A stretch of DNA of 64,000 nucleotides from Acidobacteriota bacterium (GCA_018268715.1 JAFDVZ010000021.1:104963-168962), one strand, 5' to 3'. Shown: positions 7,870 to 16,932, numbered from the stretch's first letter. Notes: generated by a model from the letters alone, not told the origin. Made by a program: numbers and translations.

Positions 7870-9603
7870 CCTCGAGAGCGCCACTGGTTTGCGCAAGTCA
7901 TAGATATAGATTGAGTAACCGATCTTCGCGTCGGGCTTGCGCTCACGCAGCCACGCCATTTCGCCGGGAGTCAGGTATAAGTCGTAGAGTGGAGTTACGC
8001 TGACCGCCGCCAGGCAGTTAGCCGTCCGACGCAATTCCAGCTCGTTGGTGCGCGGGACCTCGTCGGCGTGCATGCCGTAATATTCCGGCGGGGCCGAGCC
8101 GAAGTAGAGAAGGCATAACTTGGGTTGTCCCTGGGAACGCCAGTAATCCCGCAATCGCAGCAGGTCCTGCCCCCAGTCGATGTTGGAGTCCAGCAGATAG
8201 TGCGGACCCGCCGAAGGACCGCCTGCCGCGATATTAAAGAACGACAAGTAGTGCGGAAAGATCGCTGTCGACTCGGCGGCGAGCGCAATGGCGAGCGTCG
8301 GGAGCAGGCGATCGCGCCATCGCCACGCGGAGGACACCACCGCGGCGGCGACGCCCGCCCACAAGAATGGATAGACCGGCAGGACGTGGCGGAGTCCGAT
8401 GTCGACTTTGTTCCCCAATGTCACTGCCCAATAGATGACTGTTGGAATGGCGCAAACCCACCATTCAATTCGCAGGCCTCGCAGACCGTCGACCGCACGT
8501 CGCGCAAACAGCCACAGAGCCAGGGCAAGCAGCGTGAGCGAGGCGACAGGAGTCTTTACCAGGAACGCGACCGGGAAGTAATACCACCAGCCGCTGTCAC
8601 TCAATCGGCCTAACAGGTAGGCATGGTGTCCCCCAGTGGTGTGTCCCAGGAAGACCGTCAGCCCCTTCAGGAAAGAGTGATCCTGCAGGCCCATCTGCTG
8701 ACAAACGTCGGCGAACCTCGTTGCTGCCGGACCATCGGGGACGATCGAATCGCGGAGCCTACGTGCTTCGGGATGCTCTGAGCGATACGCCCGCGTGGCC
8801 GGTCGCAGCTTGCGCCATTCGGGAGCGTACGCCAACGCGACCGCGGGAATCACCATCGCCGCCGCCAGCGCTAGTGATAGAAATCCGCGCACCGGCGCCA
8901 TCGGCGCACGATTTCGCCATTTGGCGGCGATCCAAAGCAACCCAAAGGTCGGAATCAGGAACACCGCGGAGAATTTGGTCATCACCGCGAGTCCGAACGC
9001 CGCGCCTGCGCTCAGCAGCCAGCGCCATCCTCCGCGATCGGCGTAGCGGGCCCATAGCGTGGCCGCCAGGAAACACAACAACGCAACCGGCACGTCGTTT
9101 TTCGTGTAGCGGCCGTTGGCCAGGATGTTCGGGTCGAACGCGAGCAGGACGCCGGCCAACAGCCCGGCGGCGGCGTTGAAACAGCTCCGGACCCACACGG
9201 CGACCGTGATGACGAGCAGGACCGCGAGCGCGATTCCCGGCAATCGGGCGGCGAAGAGGATCTGGTCGGCCGGGACCCGATTTCGATACAGGAAGGCTTG
9301 CCCGAACTCGAGTCCGGCGCCCGCTTTCCACGAAGGATCGTCCAGGCGCGCCGACGGGTTCACCCAAAGCAGAGGCAGCGCCGCCACCACACGGGCAAGC
9401 GGCGGATGCTCAGGCAGAATCCGGTATTCGCCGGACCGAAGGTAGCTGTACCCAGACGAGACTTCAAGACCTTCGTCCCAGGTGGGCGCATCACCGCGGA
9501 CCGACGCGATCTGCAACATCGTCATGCAGACCGCAAGTGCGGCCAGCAGTGGCCGGAACCACCGCTCCAGCCGGGCACCGCCGTAAGCCTTCATCGATGA
9601 CAA
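7687..9603 (-). CDS. GT39/ArnT-like integral-membrane glycosyltransferase
   Basis: The 638-residue protein has about 11-12 predicted membrane segments. It carries the N-terminal signature of polyprenyl-phosphate-dependent transferases of the PMT/ArnT superfamily: DAPTWDEG with the acidic pair at residues 43-44, then EHPPLARVVAALPLLW. Such enzymes transfer a sugar from a lipid-linked donor to a protein or lipid on the periplasmic side. The normal C-terminal region appears to end near KIGYSIYIYDLRKP. The next roughly 60 codons run antisense through the end of the TPR gene and have an Arg/Ser/Leu-rich composition, so they may be a non-conserved run-on tail. Donor and acceptor are unknown. Confidence 0.85.
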   Translation of the reverse strand: MSSMKAYGGARLERWFRPLLAALAVCMTMLQIASVRGDAPTWDEGLEVSSGYSYLRSGEYRILPEHPPLARVVAALPLLWVNPSARLDDPSWKAGAGLEFGQAFLYRNRVPADQILFAARLPGIALAVLLVITVAVWVRSCFNAAAGLLAGVLLAFDPNILANGRYTKNDVPVALLCFLAATLWARYADRGGWRWLLSAGAAFGLAVMTKFSAVFLIPTFGLLWIAAKWRNRAPMAPVRGFLSLALAAAMVIPAVALAYAPEWRKLRPATRAYRSEHPEARRLRDSIVPDGPAATRFADVCQQMGLQDHSFLKGLTVFLGHTTGGHHAYLLGRLSDSGWWYYFPVAFLVKTPVASLTLLALALWLFARRAVDGLRGLRIEWWVCAIPTVIYWAVTLGNKVDIGLRHVLPVYPFLWAGVAAAVVSSAWRWRDRLLPTLAIALAAESTAIFPHYLSFFNIAAGGPSAGPHYLLDSNIDWGQDLLRLRDYWRSQGQPKLCLLYFGSAPPEYYGMHADEVPRTNELELRRTANCLAAVSVTPLYDLYLTPGEMAWLRERKPDAKIGYSIYIYDLRKPVALSRLLPRSPGFDFLLLRDSLPGQVRAAHTAVSGSQLEVDRAIRIASSRPLQNRRRLLGAPHFQ

Positions 9604-9621
9604 AGGCTCATGATAGCAAGG

Positions 9622-9834
9622 TCACTCGACGGGAACGGTTGTGCCCTTGTCGGGTTCCTGCTGTTTGGAGAGACTCTCGATGCGATTGTCGACGAAGGCC
9701 CGAATCCCCTTGAGGAACTCGAGGTGCGCCGCGCGGAAATGGTCGCCCGCCACGCCCATCTCTTTCTTCAGGTCGTTCATCGCAGGACCGAGGCCCATGC
9801 ATCCGCAATCGCAGTTGTACTTATGGAACGTCAT
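9622..9834 (-). CDS. Small Cys-rich protein coupled to the ArsA-type ATPase
   Basis: The 70-residue protein begins at an ATG whose last bases overlap the ArsA stop codon (ATGA), which indicates translational coupling. The N-terminus is MTFHKYNCDCGCMG, with three cysteines at residues 8, 10 and 12 in a C-x-C-x-C array suited to binding a metal. The rest is amphipathic helix (MNDLKKEMGVAGDHFRAAHLEFLKGIRAFVDNR) with an acidic/polar tail. The frame stays open further upstream, but that part lies in another frame of the ATPase gene and does not read like protein. I do not recognise a named family. A role as metal-binding partner or substrate adaptor of the ATPase is inference from the coupling. 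Confidence 0.7.
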   Translation of the reverse strand: MTFHKYNCDCGCMGLGPAMNDLKKEMGVAGDHFRAAHLEFLKGIRAFVDNRIESLSKQQEPDKGTTVPVE

Positions 9835-11021
9835 TGCGCCTCCTTCATCTCCACCTTCAATATGCCACCATCCAACCGCGCCCGCGACGGCGTCAGGGTC
9901 GCCATGCTGGTGGGCAGGCCGATGTGTCGCCGCAGGCTCCCTATCTCCACCACCAGTTCGTCGCCTTTCTTGAACAGGGAGATCTCGCCCTTTGCCGCGA
10001 ACGGCAGTCGTAGCCGGATCTCGTAGCATCCATCGCTTTGCGAAAATGTGTAAGGCCGCTCCGTGGCGAGCGGTTTAGCGGGATCATCTCCGTCGGGATA
10101 AAGGAGGGCCGCCACCTCCCGGAGCCGGTTCACGTTCAGGACTTCCCGCCCTAGCAGTGGGACTCGCCGCACGGGAACCGGCGCGAAATATTCCTCCATT
10201 TCGCGCAATTTCTCCGCCTGCGTGCGATGCCAGTCCAAAAAGAACGCGTCGACCACCGAGTCGGGCAGGACCCGATTCGCCACCACGCAATCCACGGTGA
10301 GCCCGTGGAGGGAGAAGTATACGAATGCGCGTTGTGTTTCGCGCAGCACCATCTGCTCCGGATTCGTCACTAGGCGGACGCTGGTGACGGCGGGATCCTG
10401 CAAGGCCTCCTCGACGCCTTGCAGCCGTCCGAACAGGCTTTGGATGTTGCCAAAGTAACTGTCGGGCGGAAGGTCCAGCGGGGCGATGCGATTGGCGATC
10501 GGACGCACCGCCTTGAGCACATTCCGTTGCACCGAGAATATGTGCTTCATGTACCAGTCGAGCGTCGTCGGCATCGAGATGAAGCGGATCGACTCGGCCG
10601 TCGGAGCGCAATCGAGCACGACAACGTCATACCGGTTGTCGCGCCGGTGTTCATTGACGTACATGAGCGCCGACAACTCCTCCATGCCCGGCAGGATGGC
10701 GAGTTCCTGCGCCTGGACGTCCCCCACGCCGGTGGTGCGCAACAGACCCGTGATGTAGGCGGCGATCTCGCCCCAATGCCGCTTAATCTCGGTCTGAATG
10801 TTGACTTCCTGAATGGACAGGCGGTCGTCGATCGGATATGGATCGGCCGTCCGACCGTGAAACAGGTCGCCCCCGATGTCGAAGGAGTCGCCCAGCGAAT
10901 GCGCCGGATCGACGCTCATCACCAGGGTCCGGTAGCCGAGTTCGCTCAACCGGACGCCGGTGGCGGCGGCCAGGCTGGTCTTGCCTACGCCGCCTTTTCC
11001 GCTAAACAGTAGGATACGCAC
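9831..11021 (-). CDS. ArsA/Get3-family anion-transporting ATPase with C-terminal Hsp20-like domain
   Basis: The 396-residue cytoplasmic ATPase has the deviant P-loop GKGGVGKT at residues 8-15, the A-loop/switch region SVDPAHSLGDSF at about 37-47 and the VVLDCAPTAESIRF switch II. This places it in the SIMIBI class with ArsA and Get3. The last 75 residues (RPYTFSQSDGCYEIRLRLPF onward) resemble the ArsA_HSP20 domain often fused to bacterial ArsA-like proteins. It lacks the tandem duplication of plasmid ArsA and has no arsB or arsR nearby, so arsenite export is unlikely. A chaperone-like or tail-anchored-protein role is more plausible. It overlaps the downstream CDCGC mini-protein by four bases. 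Confidence 0.88.
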   Translation of the reverse strand: MRILLFSGKGGVGKTSLAAATGVRLSELGYRTLVMSVDPAHSLGDSFDIGGDLFHGRTADPYPIDDRLSIQEVNIQTEIKRHWGEIAAYITGLLRTTGVGDVQAQELAILPGMEELSALMYVNEHRRDNRYDVVVLDCAPTAESIRFISMPTTLDWYMKHIFSVQRNVLKAVRPIANRIAPLDLPPDSYFGNIQSLFGRLQGVEEALQDPAVTSVRLVTNPEQMVLRETQRAFVYFSLHGLTVDCVVANRVLPDSVVDAFFLDWHRTQAEKLREMEEYFAPVPVRRVPLLGREVLNVNRLREVAALLYPDGDDPAKPLATERPYTFSQSDGCYEIRLRLPFAAKGEISLFKKGDELVVEIGSLRRHIGLPTSMATLTPSRARLDGGILKVEMKEAQ

Positions 11022-11085
11022 TCATCGATAGAGACGCGCGACGGAGCCGGGAAGTTCGAGGTTTTCCGGCCCCATCGACGCCGGC

Positions 11086-14000
11086 CTACTGCACGTATAC
11101 CGTCACAGCGCCCTGCGCCCCCACGCCGGCGACGGTAAGGCCCACTGTCAGCGATCCGGAAAGCGCTCCGCTGGGGATCATCGCGTTCAGTTGGTAGAGC
11201 CCGTTGATATTGCCGGGCGCACCGCCGACGTACGGAACCTGCGCGGTGATGCCGCCGATGGTCACCGACACCGGCGCTACGAGCATTGGCAGGGGTGAAG
11301 CGGGCGCCAGCGCGCCGCTGGTGTTGCCATACGACATGGCGCCGCCGCCGGTGAAGTAGATCGAGACCACCGATCCCTTCGCCGCCGGAGCGCTCGCGCT
11401 GTTGACGGTGACGCCATCCTGATTGATGATGGCGGCTGGCCCTGTTCCTTGTTGGTTCAGTGTGAAGATGCCCGGAGCTACGGGCGTGAGTTGCATCGGC
11501 AACGCTAACGACGCCTGGCCCATACGTTGGACGGTGATGTTGGTTTGGGTGCGCCCGGCGATTTCGAACGGAACGACGACGCTGACGATGTCGTTGCGGA
11601 CATACAGGATCGGCGCGGCGATCGAATCGAAGAACACGGTGGTGCCGGCCACCGTGGTGGCGAAGGTCTTGTCCGCATTCAGCACGTAGCCAGTGAGAGT
11701 GGTCGGACCCAGGTTCGCGCCTCCGATCACGATAATCTCGCCCGGCGCGATGGCTGCCGCGCTGTAGCTGGCGGCGTTCTTCACCGCCAGCAGGGATGGC
11801 GTTGGAGCGGATTGCACGGTGACGTTTACGGTCAGTGTCTGGGGAGTGATGCCGCTCGCCGCCGGGCCGGAGATCGTCAACGCGCAGGAGAACGTTCCCA
11901 GCGTGAGGCCCGTCTGGTTCAAGGTGACGGTGATGGTTCCTGGCGTAGTTCCCGCCGTGCCGCTGGATGGGCTGGCCGATATGGCGTCGCACCCGGTTGC
12001 GCCCTTTGCGATCGTGTAGGCGATGGTTCCGTTGGAGGCGGCCAACGTGAAAGTCCCGGTGACGGAGCCGGTTGCGCCCACGCTGGATGCGATGGCGATC
12101 GACGGCAGATTGAGTAGCAGATTCTGCGCCGCGCCGACCGTCAACTTCACCTGGATGACCTGCGGGCTGCCCTGCAATCCAATGGAGCTGACGGTGACCG
12201 TGCCCTGGTAATCTCCCGGCGCAAGTCCGAGCGCCGTGGGATCGGCGGTGACGGTGAGAGTAGCCGGCGCCGTCCCGTTAATATTGATGCCCGGGCTGCC
12301 CGATCCCGCCGCAATCTTCAGCCAGGCGCCGCCCTGACTCGTCGTCGCGAACGCCGTGAAACCGGCGGATCCGGAAGAGAGGTTCACTTGCACAAGCTGC
12401 GACGAGGCGTTGCCTCCGGAGGGAATGGCGAAGTTGATCGCCTTGGGCGTCACAGACAAAACGGTGTTGGAGGTGACAACCATGGTGACGCGGAGAACCT
12501 GCGGGGGCTGCGATCCCGCCGGATTGGCCGACTGATTCGTGACAGTGATATTTCCGGTGTAGGAGCCGGACTGCACGAACACGCCGGGGTTGACGAAGAT
12601 CGTGAACGACGGAGTGGTGTCGGTGCGGCCCGACGCCACGGTGGGCGTGATCCAGGGCACGTCGCTTGCGACGCTGAAGTTAAGGGGACTGCTAAGATCG
12701 GTGCCGCTGACCGCGATCACCGCCTGTTGGGTGAGCGTGGCGCCCAACGGCGCGGTGAAGTTGAGATTGGGGACGGAAACGTTCAACAGCGGGTTGGCGT
12801 TCACGTTCAGGATGACAGGGACGGACAGGGAGGTCGCGTTCGGCGAGGTGACGGTGACGGTCCCGTTGCAGGTGGTCGGCTGGTTGATCCCAATGGGCGC
12901 CACCGATATGAATATGGTCGCGGGGGTTTTTGCGGCCGAGGCCGTGGCGCTCAGCCAACTGGAGCCGCAATTCGACGTGGTCACCGTCGGCGCGCTGATC
13001 GGCAGGTCCGAGCCAGTGCTCGAGATAGAGAAGTACTGCGCCGCCGGCGGCTGCGACACGGTGGTCTGGTAGTTGAACGTGAGGCTCGCCAGATTCGCGG
13101 CGAGCGCAGGTACGAACGTGACGTTCAGAGTCACGGGCACTGTGACGGTGGGGTTGCCGGCCTGCGGCGCCGAGATAGTAATGTTGCCGGAGAAGGTCCC
13201 GGTGGTGAGTGTTCCGATGATCGACGAGTTGGGATGGAGCGTGAGGATCGGAGCGATGTTGGTGGAACCCGCTCCGGGGAACACGTCTAGCCATGTGGGT
13301 TTGTCCGTGACGGTGAAGTCGATCGGCGTCGAAGAACTGGATATGACGAGGGTCTGGTCCGCCGGGATGGCTCCATTCACCTGGTAGTTGAATGGCACGG
13401 GCAGGGCGGCGATGCTTAACAACGCCTTCGAACTGACGAACAAAGCCACCGGGATCGTGAGGGAAGAACCGCCGCCAACGGGTCGAATCACAATATTCGC
13501 GGTATAGTTGCCGGTTGCGAGCGCGAAGGGGCTGTTGGGGTTCACTGTGACCGTGAGTGCGGCGGGCTGAGCCTGCGACGCGACGGTTCCGTTGGTCACG
13601 ATGCTGAGCCAGCTCTGCGGGGATGGATCGACGCTGAAGCCGATCTGACCGCCGTTGGTCGCCAGCGAAATGGTCCGGCTGGGCAGCGCGCCGGTGGTTG
13701 TCCCAGTTTGATACACGAAGCTCAATTGCTGCGGCGACGCCGTCAACAGAGGGCTGTCGGATACGGTCAGGTTCACCGTGACATCCTGCGCCGAGACGCC
13801 CGTAGTTGGCGAGGAGATTCGGAAAGAGCCGTTGTAGTAGCCGGAAGCCAGCCCGGTGGGATTGATGCTAACGTTCACGACTCCGGGAGTGGACGCGCCT
13901 GGCGTCACGCTCGGCAACAGCCACGACTGGGCGGGTTGGATGGATGTAATCGAATAGGGCAGGGAACCGATGGTGGAGGTGACGTTGATCGTGACCGATG

Positions 14001-14469
14001 GCGGAGCCTGCCCGATCTGGTAGGCGAGGTTGATCGCGTTGGACGGAGAAATGGAAAGCTGGTTGCCGACGTTCAGCGTCACGGGGATTGCCAGCGGCTG
14101 TAGGGTCGGTGATCCACCCGTTTGCGATACAAGAATGATGCCAGTGTAGGCGGCCGGCGACAATCCGAGCACGGTGCTGGTCAAAGTGACGGTGACTGTC
14201 GCCGCTGCTCCGGACACGATTCCGCTGGCCGGCGTGAGACTCAGCCAGGTCGGCGCCGATGTGGAGAACTGCACCGCGCTGCCGGCTGGTCCCGAGATGG
14301 ATAGCTGCGCTGAACTCTGCGCCGGCATCACGCCTGTCTGCGGGACATTGAACACCAGTTGCGAGGGAGAAGCCTGGAAAGTCGCGTTCTGGGCGTTCAG
14401 CGACGGTGCGCAACTCAAGATCGCCAACACACACAGAGACGCCGTTGTAAGAGTTCTTGCCGGGTGCAT
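11086..14469 (-). CDS. Giant secreted Ig/BACON-like repeat protein with Solibacter C-terminal domain (TIGR03437 type)
   Basis: The 1127-residue protein has a signal peptide (TASLCVLAILSCAPSLNAQ). About nine tandem beta-sandwich repeats of roughly 95-100 residues follow, each with phrases like PSWLSVTPASG, VTVTVNPTGLASGYYNG and VTVPVTLNV, as in BACON/Ig-like modules. The last 230 residues or so (VKNAASYSAAAIAPGEIIVIGG, IAAPILYVRNDIVSVVVPFEI, GGAPGNINGLYQLNAMIPS) are the TIGR03437-type domain almost confined to Solibacter relatives. No enzymatic domain is visible. A cell-surface or extracellular adhesin/carbohydrate-binding role is inferred. The gene runs alone, with 86 bases to the upstream gene. 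Confidence 0.85.
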   Translation of the reverse strand: MHPARTLTTASLCVLAILSCAPSLNAQNATFQASPSQLVFNVPQTGVMPAQSSAQLSISGPAGSAVQFSTSAPTWLSLTPASGIVSGAAATVTVTLTSTVLGLSPAAYTGIILVSQTGGSPTLQPLAIPVTLNVGNQLSISPSNAINLAYQIGQAPPSVTINVTSTIGSLPYSITSIQPAQSWLLPSVTPGASTPGVVNVSINPTGLASGYYNGSFRISSPTTGVSAQDVTVNLTVSDSPLLTASPQQLSFVYQTGTTTGALPSRTISLATNGGQIGFSVDPSPQSWLSIVTNGTVASQAQPAALTVTVNPNSPFALATGNYTANIVIRPVGGGSSLTIPVALFVSSKALLSIAALPVPFNYQVNGAIPADQTLVISSSSTPIDFTVTDKPTWLDVFPGAGSTNIAPILTLHPNSSIIGTLTTGTFSGNITISAPQAGNPTVTVPVTLNVTFVPALAANLASLTFNYQTTVSQPPAAQYFSISSTGSDLPISAPTVTTSNCGSSWLSATASAAKTPATIFISVAPIGINQPTTCNGTVTVTSPNATSLSVPVILNVNANPLLNVSVPNLNFTAPLGATLTQQAVIAVSGTDLSSPLNFSVASDVPWITPTVASGRTDTTPSFTIFVNPGVFVQSGSYTGNITVTNQSANPAGSQPPQVLRVTMVVTSNTVLSVTPKAINFAIPSGGNASSQLVQVNLSSGSAGFTAFATTSQGGAWLKIAAGSGSPGININGTAPATLTVTADPTALGLAPGDYQGTVTVSSIGLQGSPQVIQVKLTVGAAQNLLLNLPSIAIASSVGATGSVTGTFTLAASNGTIAYTIAKGATGCDAISASPSSGTAGTTPGTITVTLNQTGLTLGTFSCALTISGPAASGITPQTLTVNVTVQSAPTPSLLAVKNAASYSAAAIAPGEIIVIGGANLGPTTLTGYVLNADKTFATTVAGTTVFFDSIAAPILYVRNDIVSVVVPFEIAGRTQTNITVQRMGQASLALPMQLTPVAPGIFTLNQQGTGPAAIINQDGVTVNSASAPAAKGSVVSIYFTGGGAMSYGNTSGALAPASPLPMLVAPVSVTIGGITAQVPYVGGAPGNINGLYQLNAMIPSGALSGSLTVGLTVAGVGAQGAVTVYVQ

Positions 14470-14555
14470 GATCTATTCGAACCTACACGAATGATCAGGA
14501 GGGTGGCAAGTGGCTCCTTAGCCCATCCTTGCGCGCCGAATCAGTCCGACGGCCG

Positions 14556-15071
14556 CTATTTTCTCCGGAAGATCAGTCGTGCTCGGCTCTCATCGCCCGC
14601 TCCGGAAACCGCGTCGATGTCCAGCGTCAGCATTGCGCCGTCCCGTGAGACGGTGCGGATCCAACTGCCGCGATAGCTCGATCCCATGTATTCGGAGGTC
14701 GACCAGTCCGTGATCAGCCGACCGTGGTTGAGCCGTGAGGTGTGGCGGAGAACGAACGGTCCCACCTGTGCGGCTGATTCGACGCCGGAGGTGTCGAGCA
14801 CCAATTCGGGCGTGGCGAGTCCGACGAGAGTGAGTCCGACTTGGCCATCGTGGGCGGCTTCCCACCGGGATCGGACGAATACCCGGTTGCGGTCCGCCGA
14901 CAGGCTGGTTTCGAAATGATCGGGCGGCGTCACGCCAAAGCCCCGGGTCAGGGTCCAGTCGCCGGCAAGGGCGGAGATGCCCGAATCCGCGCCGCGCAGG
15001 CGGCAGCCCAACGTGCCGGTCAGCGCGGCGCACAGCGACACTGCGGCCGCCAACATAGCGACGCTTTTCAT
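14556..15071 (-). CDS. Small secreted hypothetical protein downstream of the permease
   Basis: From the ATG at 15071 the product is 171 residues, with an N-terminal hydrophobic stretch (MKSVAMLAAAVSLCAALTGTLGC). The cysteine follows a TLG triplet, an imperfect lipobox, so lipoprotein processing is possible but not secure. The mature part (LAGDWTLTRGFGVTPPDHFETSLSADRN, SRLNHGRLITDWSTSEYMGSSYRGSW) looks like a beta-rich domain of the lipocalin-like 'stress/solvent-exposed' type. I do not recognise the family. The ATG lies 13 bases after the permease stop, so it is probably the last gene of the PadR-permease operon. An upstream in-frame start would lie inside the permease gene and is less likely. 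Confidence 0.65.
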   Translation of the reverse strand: MKSVAMLAAAVSLCAALTGTLGCRLRGADSGISALAGDWTLTRGFGVTPPDHFETSLSADRNRVFVRSRWEAAHDGQVGLTLVGLATPELVLDTSGVESAAQVGPFVLRHTSRLNHGRLITDWSTSEYMGSSYRGSWIRTVSRDGAMLTLDIDAVSGAGDESRARLIFRRK

Positions 15072-15084
15072 AATGGGCCTCCCG

Positions 15085-16554
15085 CTACCTCTTCCCGGAG
15101 AGTTCGAACAGATCCTGCCACGACTCGTCGAGCCGCAGCCAGCGATCCTTCGGATGCGACTCGAGCGGATCCTCGGGGGCCCACAGCAGGCCATGGCCGT
15201 TCGGGCAGGCCAGTTCCGTCGACATCCGGTCCATCAGCACGTGGCCCCGCGCGCCCATCTGAACCGGCATCGAGAGGCGGGCAAGGCAGATGCGGCAACG
15301 TCGGCGCTGGTCATAGCCGGCGAACCAAACGGAAGTGACCAGACCGAAAATCAACACCCACAGGGAGATGGCCTCCGGCGCGAAGCCCCGAACGCCGGTC
15401 ATCCCGAGGCCGGGCGCGTAGGCGAATTCGATCGCCGCCAGCGCCGCGGCAAGAAACGTCAGCGAAAGTTTCGTCGTATAGAACGCGGCGCCGCGAAGCC
15501 CCGCCTTGCGGGCGGGCGCCACGAGCACCAGACCGCCCGACAGCACCAGCAACCCCATGAGCGCCAGCGGCAGATTTCGGTACATGCGGTCCTGGGTGAG
15601 TTCCTCGATCGAGCGCAACTCCACCTGGCGCGCCTTGATTACGGGAGGTTGTGTGCGATAGATCTTGCGAAGTTCCGTCAATGCCCGGTCCACCGTATAG
15701 CCGCGGCGCAGACGTCCAATGGCGTAGACCAGCGAACGGTCCGACGCGAGGAATCCGCAATGGTCCGACAGCGTCCAGACTCCCGGCGCGCCGGCGAAAA
15801 ACCAGAAGTCGCGCGGCAGAACTCCGACGATCCTGCGACGCTCTCCTGCGATTTGGCGAACGCCGCCCACGATGGAAGCGTCGCCATGGAATTCTGACCT
15901 CCAAAGCTGGTCGCTGATCACGACGCAATCGCCGCAATTGCGCGCGCCGGGCTCGTGAAACAGCGAGCCGAGTTGAGCCTTCACGCCCAGGACGCCAAAG
16001 AAGTCAGCATCGACGGCCGCGGCCTCGACCTCGGTCCATCCATTGGTCTCCACCAGGGCGTGGTAGCCGACGTAGCCGGCGATGCCCTCCAGGCTCTCGG
16101 CCTTGCGCCAGCCAGAGACCTTCCCCTTCGGCAGTCCCAGGCGCGCGCCCATGAAATAGCCGGTCTGCCGGATCACCATAATCTGGCTCGGATCGCGATA
16201 GGGCAGCGACGCGATCATTCGGCGCGTGTTCGCGAATCCGCCCGAGGCCGCGCCCACGATGGCCGCCAGCAGCGCCAGGGCTGCGACGCAGAAAGCTGGA
16301 TGTCGAAGGATCCGGCTGAGCGCGCCGGCCGATGCTTCGTCCTCGCGACGCAGGTGCCAGGCGTCGCTCCACGCGCCGACGCAGTGCGTCAGAGCCACAC
16401 GGTACGCCTGGCGGTCGCCCGATTCCAGTCGCGCGCCGATGAAGTGCCACAACTCGCCATACCATTCGCGCCGCCAGTCCACCCGAAGCTCGCGGGGAAC
16501 GAGCAGCGACGCGGCGTTCAACAACCACTGGCACAGTAATGGGACGCGCGCCAT
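15085..16554 (-). CDS. MacB/ADOP-type permease-like protein, short form
   Basis: The 489-residue protein opens with the amphipathic leader typical of acidobacterial duplicated orphan permeases (RREWYGELWHF). A first membrane segment (FCVAALALLAAIVGAASGG) follows, then a periplasmic MacB_PCD-like domain (PYRDPSQIMVIRQT, VEAAAVDADFFGVLGVKAQLGSLF, GERRRIVGVLPRDFWF). Only three further hydrophobic segments follow, and the C-terminal tail carries CRICLA and CPNGHG, reminiscent of a small zinc ribbon. Standard ADOP proteins are about 800 residues with eight membrane segments, so this is a half-size variant. An AGAGG Shine-Dalgarno lies seven bases before the ATG. It follows a PadR gene, the usual arrangement for this family. 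The function is unknown; no ATPase is encoded nearby. Confidence 0.7.
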   Translation of the reverse strand: MARVPLLCQWLLNAASLLVPRELRVDWRREWYGELWHFIGARLESGDRQAYRVALTHCVGAWSDAWHLRREDEASAGALSRILRHPAFCVAALALLAAIVGAASGGFANTRRMIASLPYRDPSQIMVIRQTGYFMGARLGLPKGKVSGWRKAESLEGIAGYVGYHALVETNGWTEVEAAAVDADFFGVLGVKAQLGSLFHEPGARNCGDCVVISDQLWRSEFHGDASIVGGVRQIAGERRRIVGVLPRDFWFFAGAPGVWTLSDHCGFLASDRSLVYAIGRLRRGYTVDRALTELRKIYRTQPPVIKARQVELRSIEELTQDRMYRNLPLALMGLLVLSGGLVLVAPARKAGLRGAAFYTTKLSLTFLAAALAAIEFAYAPGLGMTGVRGFAPEAISLWVLIFGLVTSVWFAGYDQRRRCRICLARLSMPVQMGARGHVLMDRMSTELACPNGHGLLWAPEDPLESHPKDRWLRLDESWQDLFELSGKR

Positions 16555-16564
16555 GATGCACCTC

Positions 16565-16870
16565 TCAGCGGGTTTCGGTCTCTTCGAACTCGGGCAGGCG
16601 ATAGCGCTGGCCCGCCTGTGCGAGCAACTGCTGGCCGTCCCGAGTCAATCGGTAGTACTTGCGCGGAGGGCGCTGTTCGGACTGAGCGATGCTCTCGCGC
16701 TCCCATTGAGAGGAGATGGCTCCACCCGATTCGAGCCTCCGGAGCGCGGGGTAGACGGTGCCGCTCGGCAGTCCGATGGCCTCCATGATTTCAAAGCCGT
16801 AGCAGCGCCCTGAGCTTACGGCTTTCAGGATCGCGGCGGCGGTGTAGGACAGCTTCAGGTCAAGACCCAT
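16565..16870 (-). CDS. PadR-family transcriptional regulator
   Basis: The 101-residue protein is a winged-helix regulator of the PadR type. Helices 1-3 read LSYTAAAILKAVSSGRCYGFEIMEAIGLPSGTVYPALRRLESGG, and the wing is in KYYRLTRDGQQLLAQ. It lacks the long C-terminal dimerisation helix of classical PadR, so it belongs to the short subfamily that is usually encoded beside ADOP permeases. It probably represses its own operon with the permease. A TTGACC-17-TATTCT promoter lies so close to the ATG that the transcript may be almost leaderless. Confidence 0.9.
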   Translation of the reverse strand: MGLDLKLSYTAAAILKAVSSGRCYGFEIMEAIGLPSGTVYPALRRLESGGAISSQWERESIAQSEQRPPRKYYRLTRDGQQLLAQAGQRYRLPEFEETETR

Positions 16871-16879
16871 GCCAAATGC

Positions 16880-16908
16880 AGAATACTACATAGGGATGCC
16901 GGGGTCAA
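16880..16908 (-). promoter_or_regulatory. Predicted promoter of the padR-permease operon
   Basis: Read on the minus strand, TTGACC (16908-16903) and TATTCT (16885-16880) are separated by 17 bases. The -10 box ends only nine bases before the padR ATG at 16870, so the 5' leader would be just a few bases long. The assignment rests on sequence match only. Confidence 0.5.
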
Positions 16909-16932
16909 CGGCAGAAATGAGCGTCGGGTCCG

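Noticed and set aside
9835..10029. N-terminal extension of the CDCGC mini-protein
   Set aside because: The extra 65 codons overlap the ATPase gene in another frame and read as low-complexity Arg/Gly/His sequence; the ATG at the ATGA overlap is a better start.
10419..11012. 197-codon plus-strand frame opposite the ArsA-type gene
   Set aside because: No motif and unlike real proteins in composition; the ATPase on the other strand has all family motifs.
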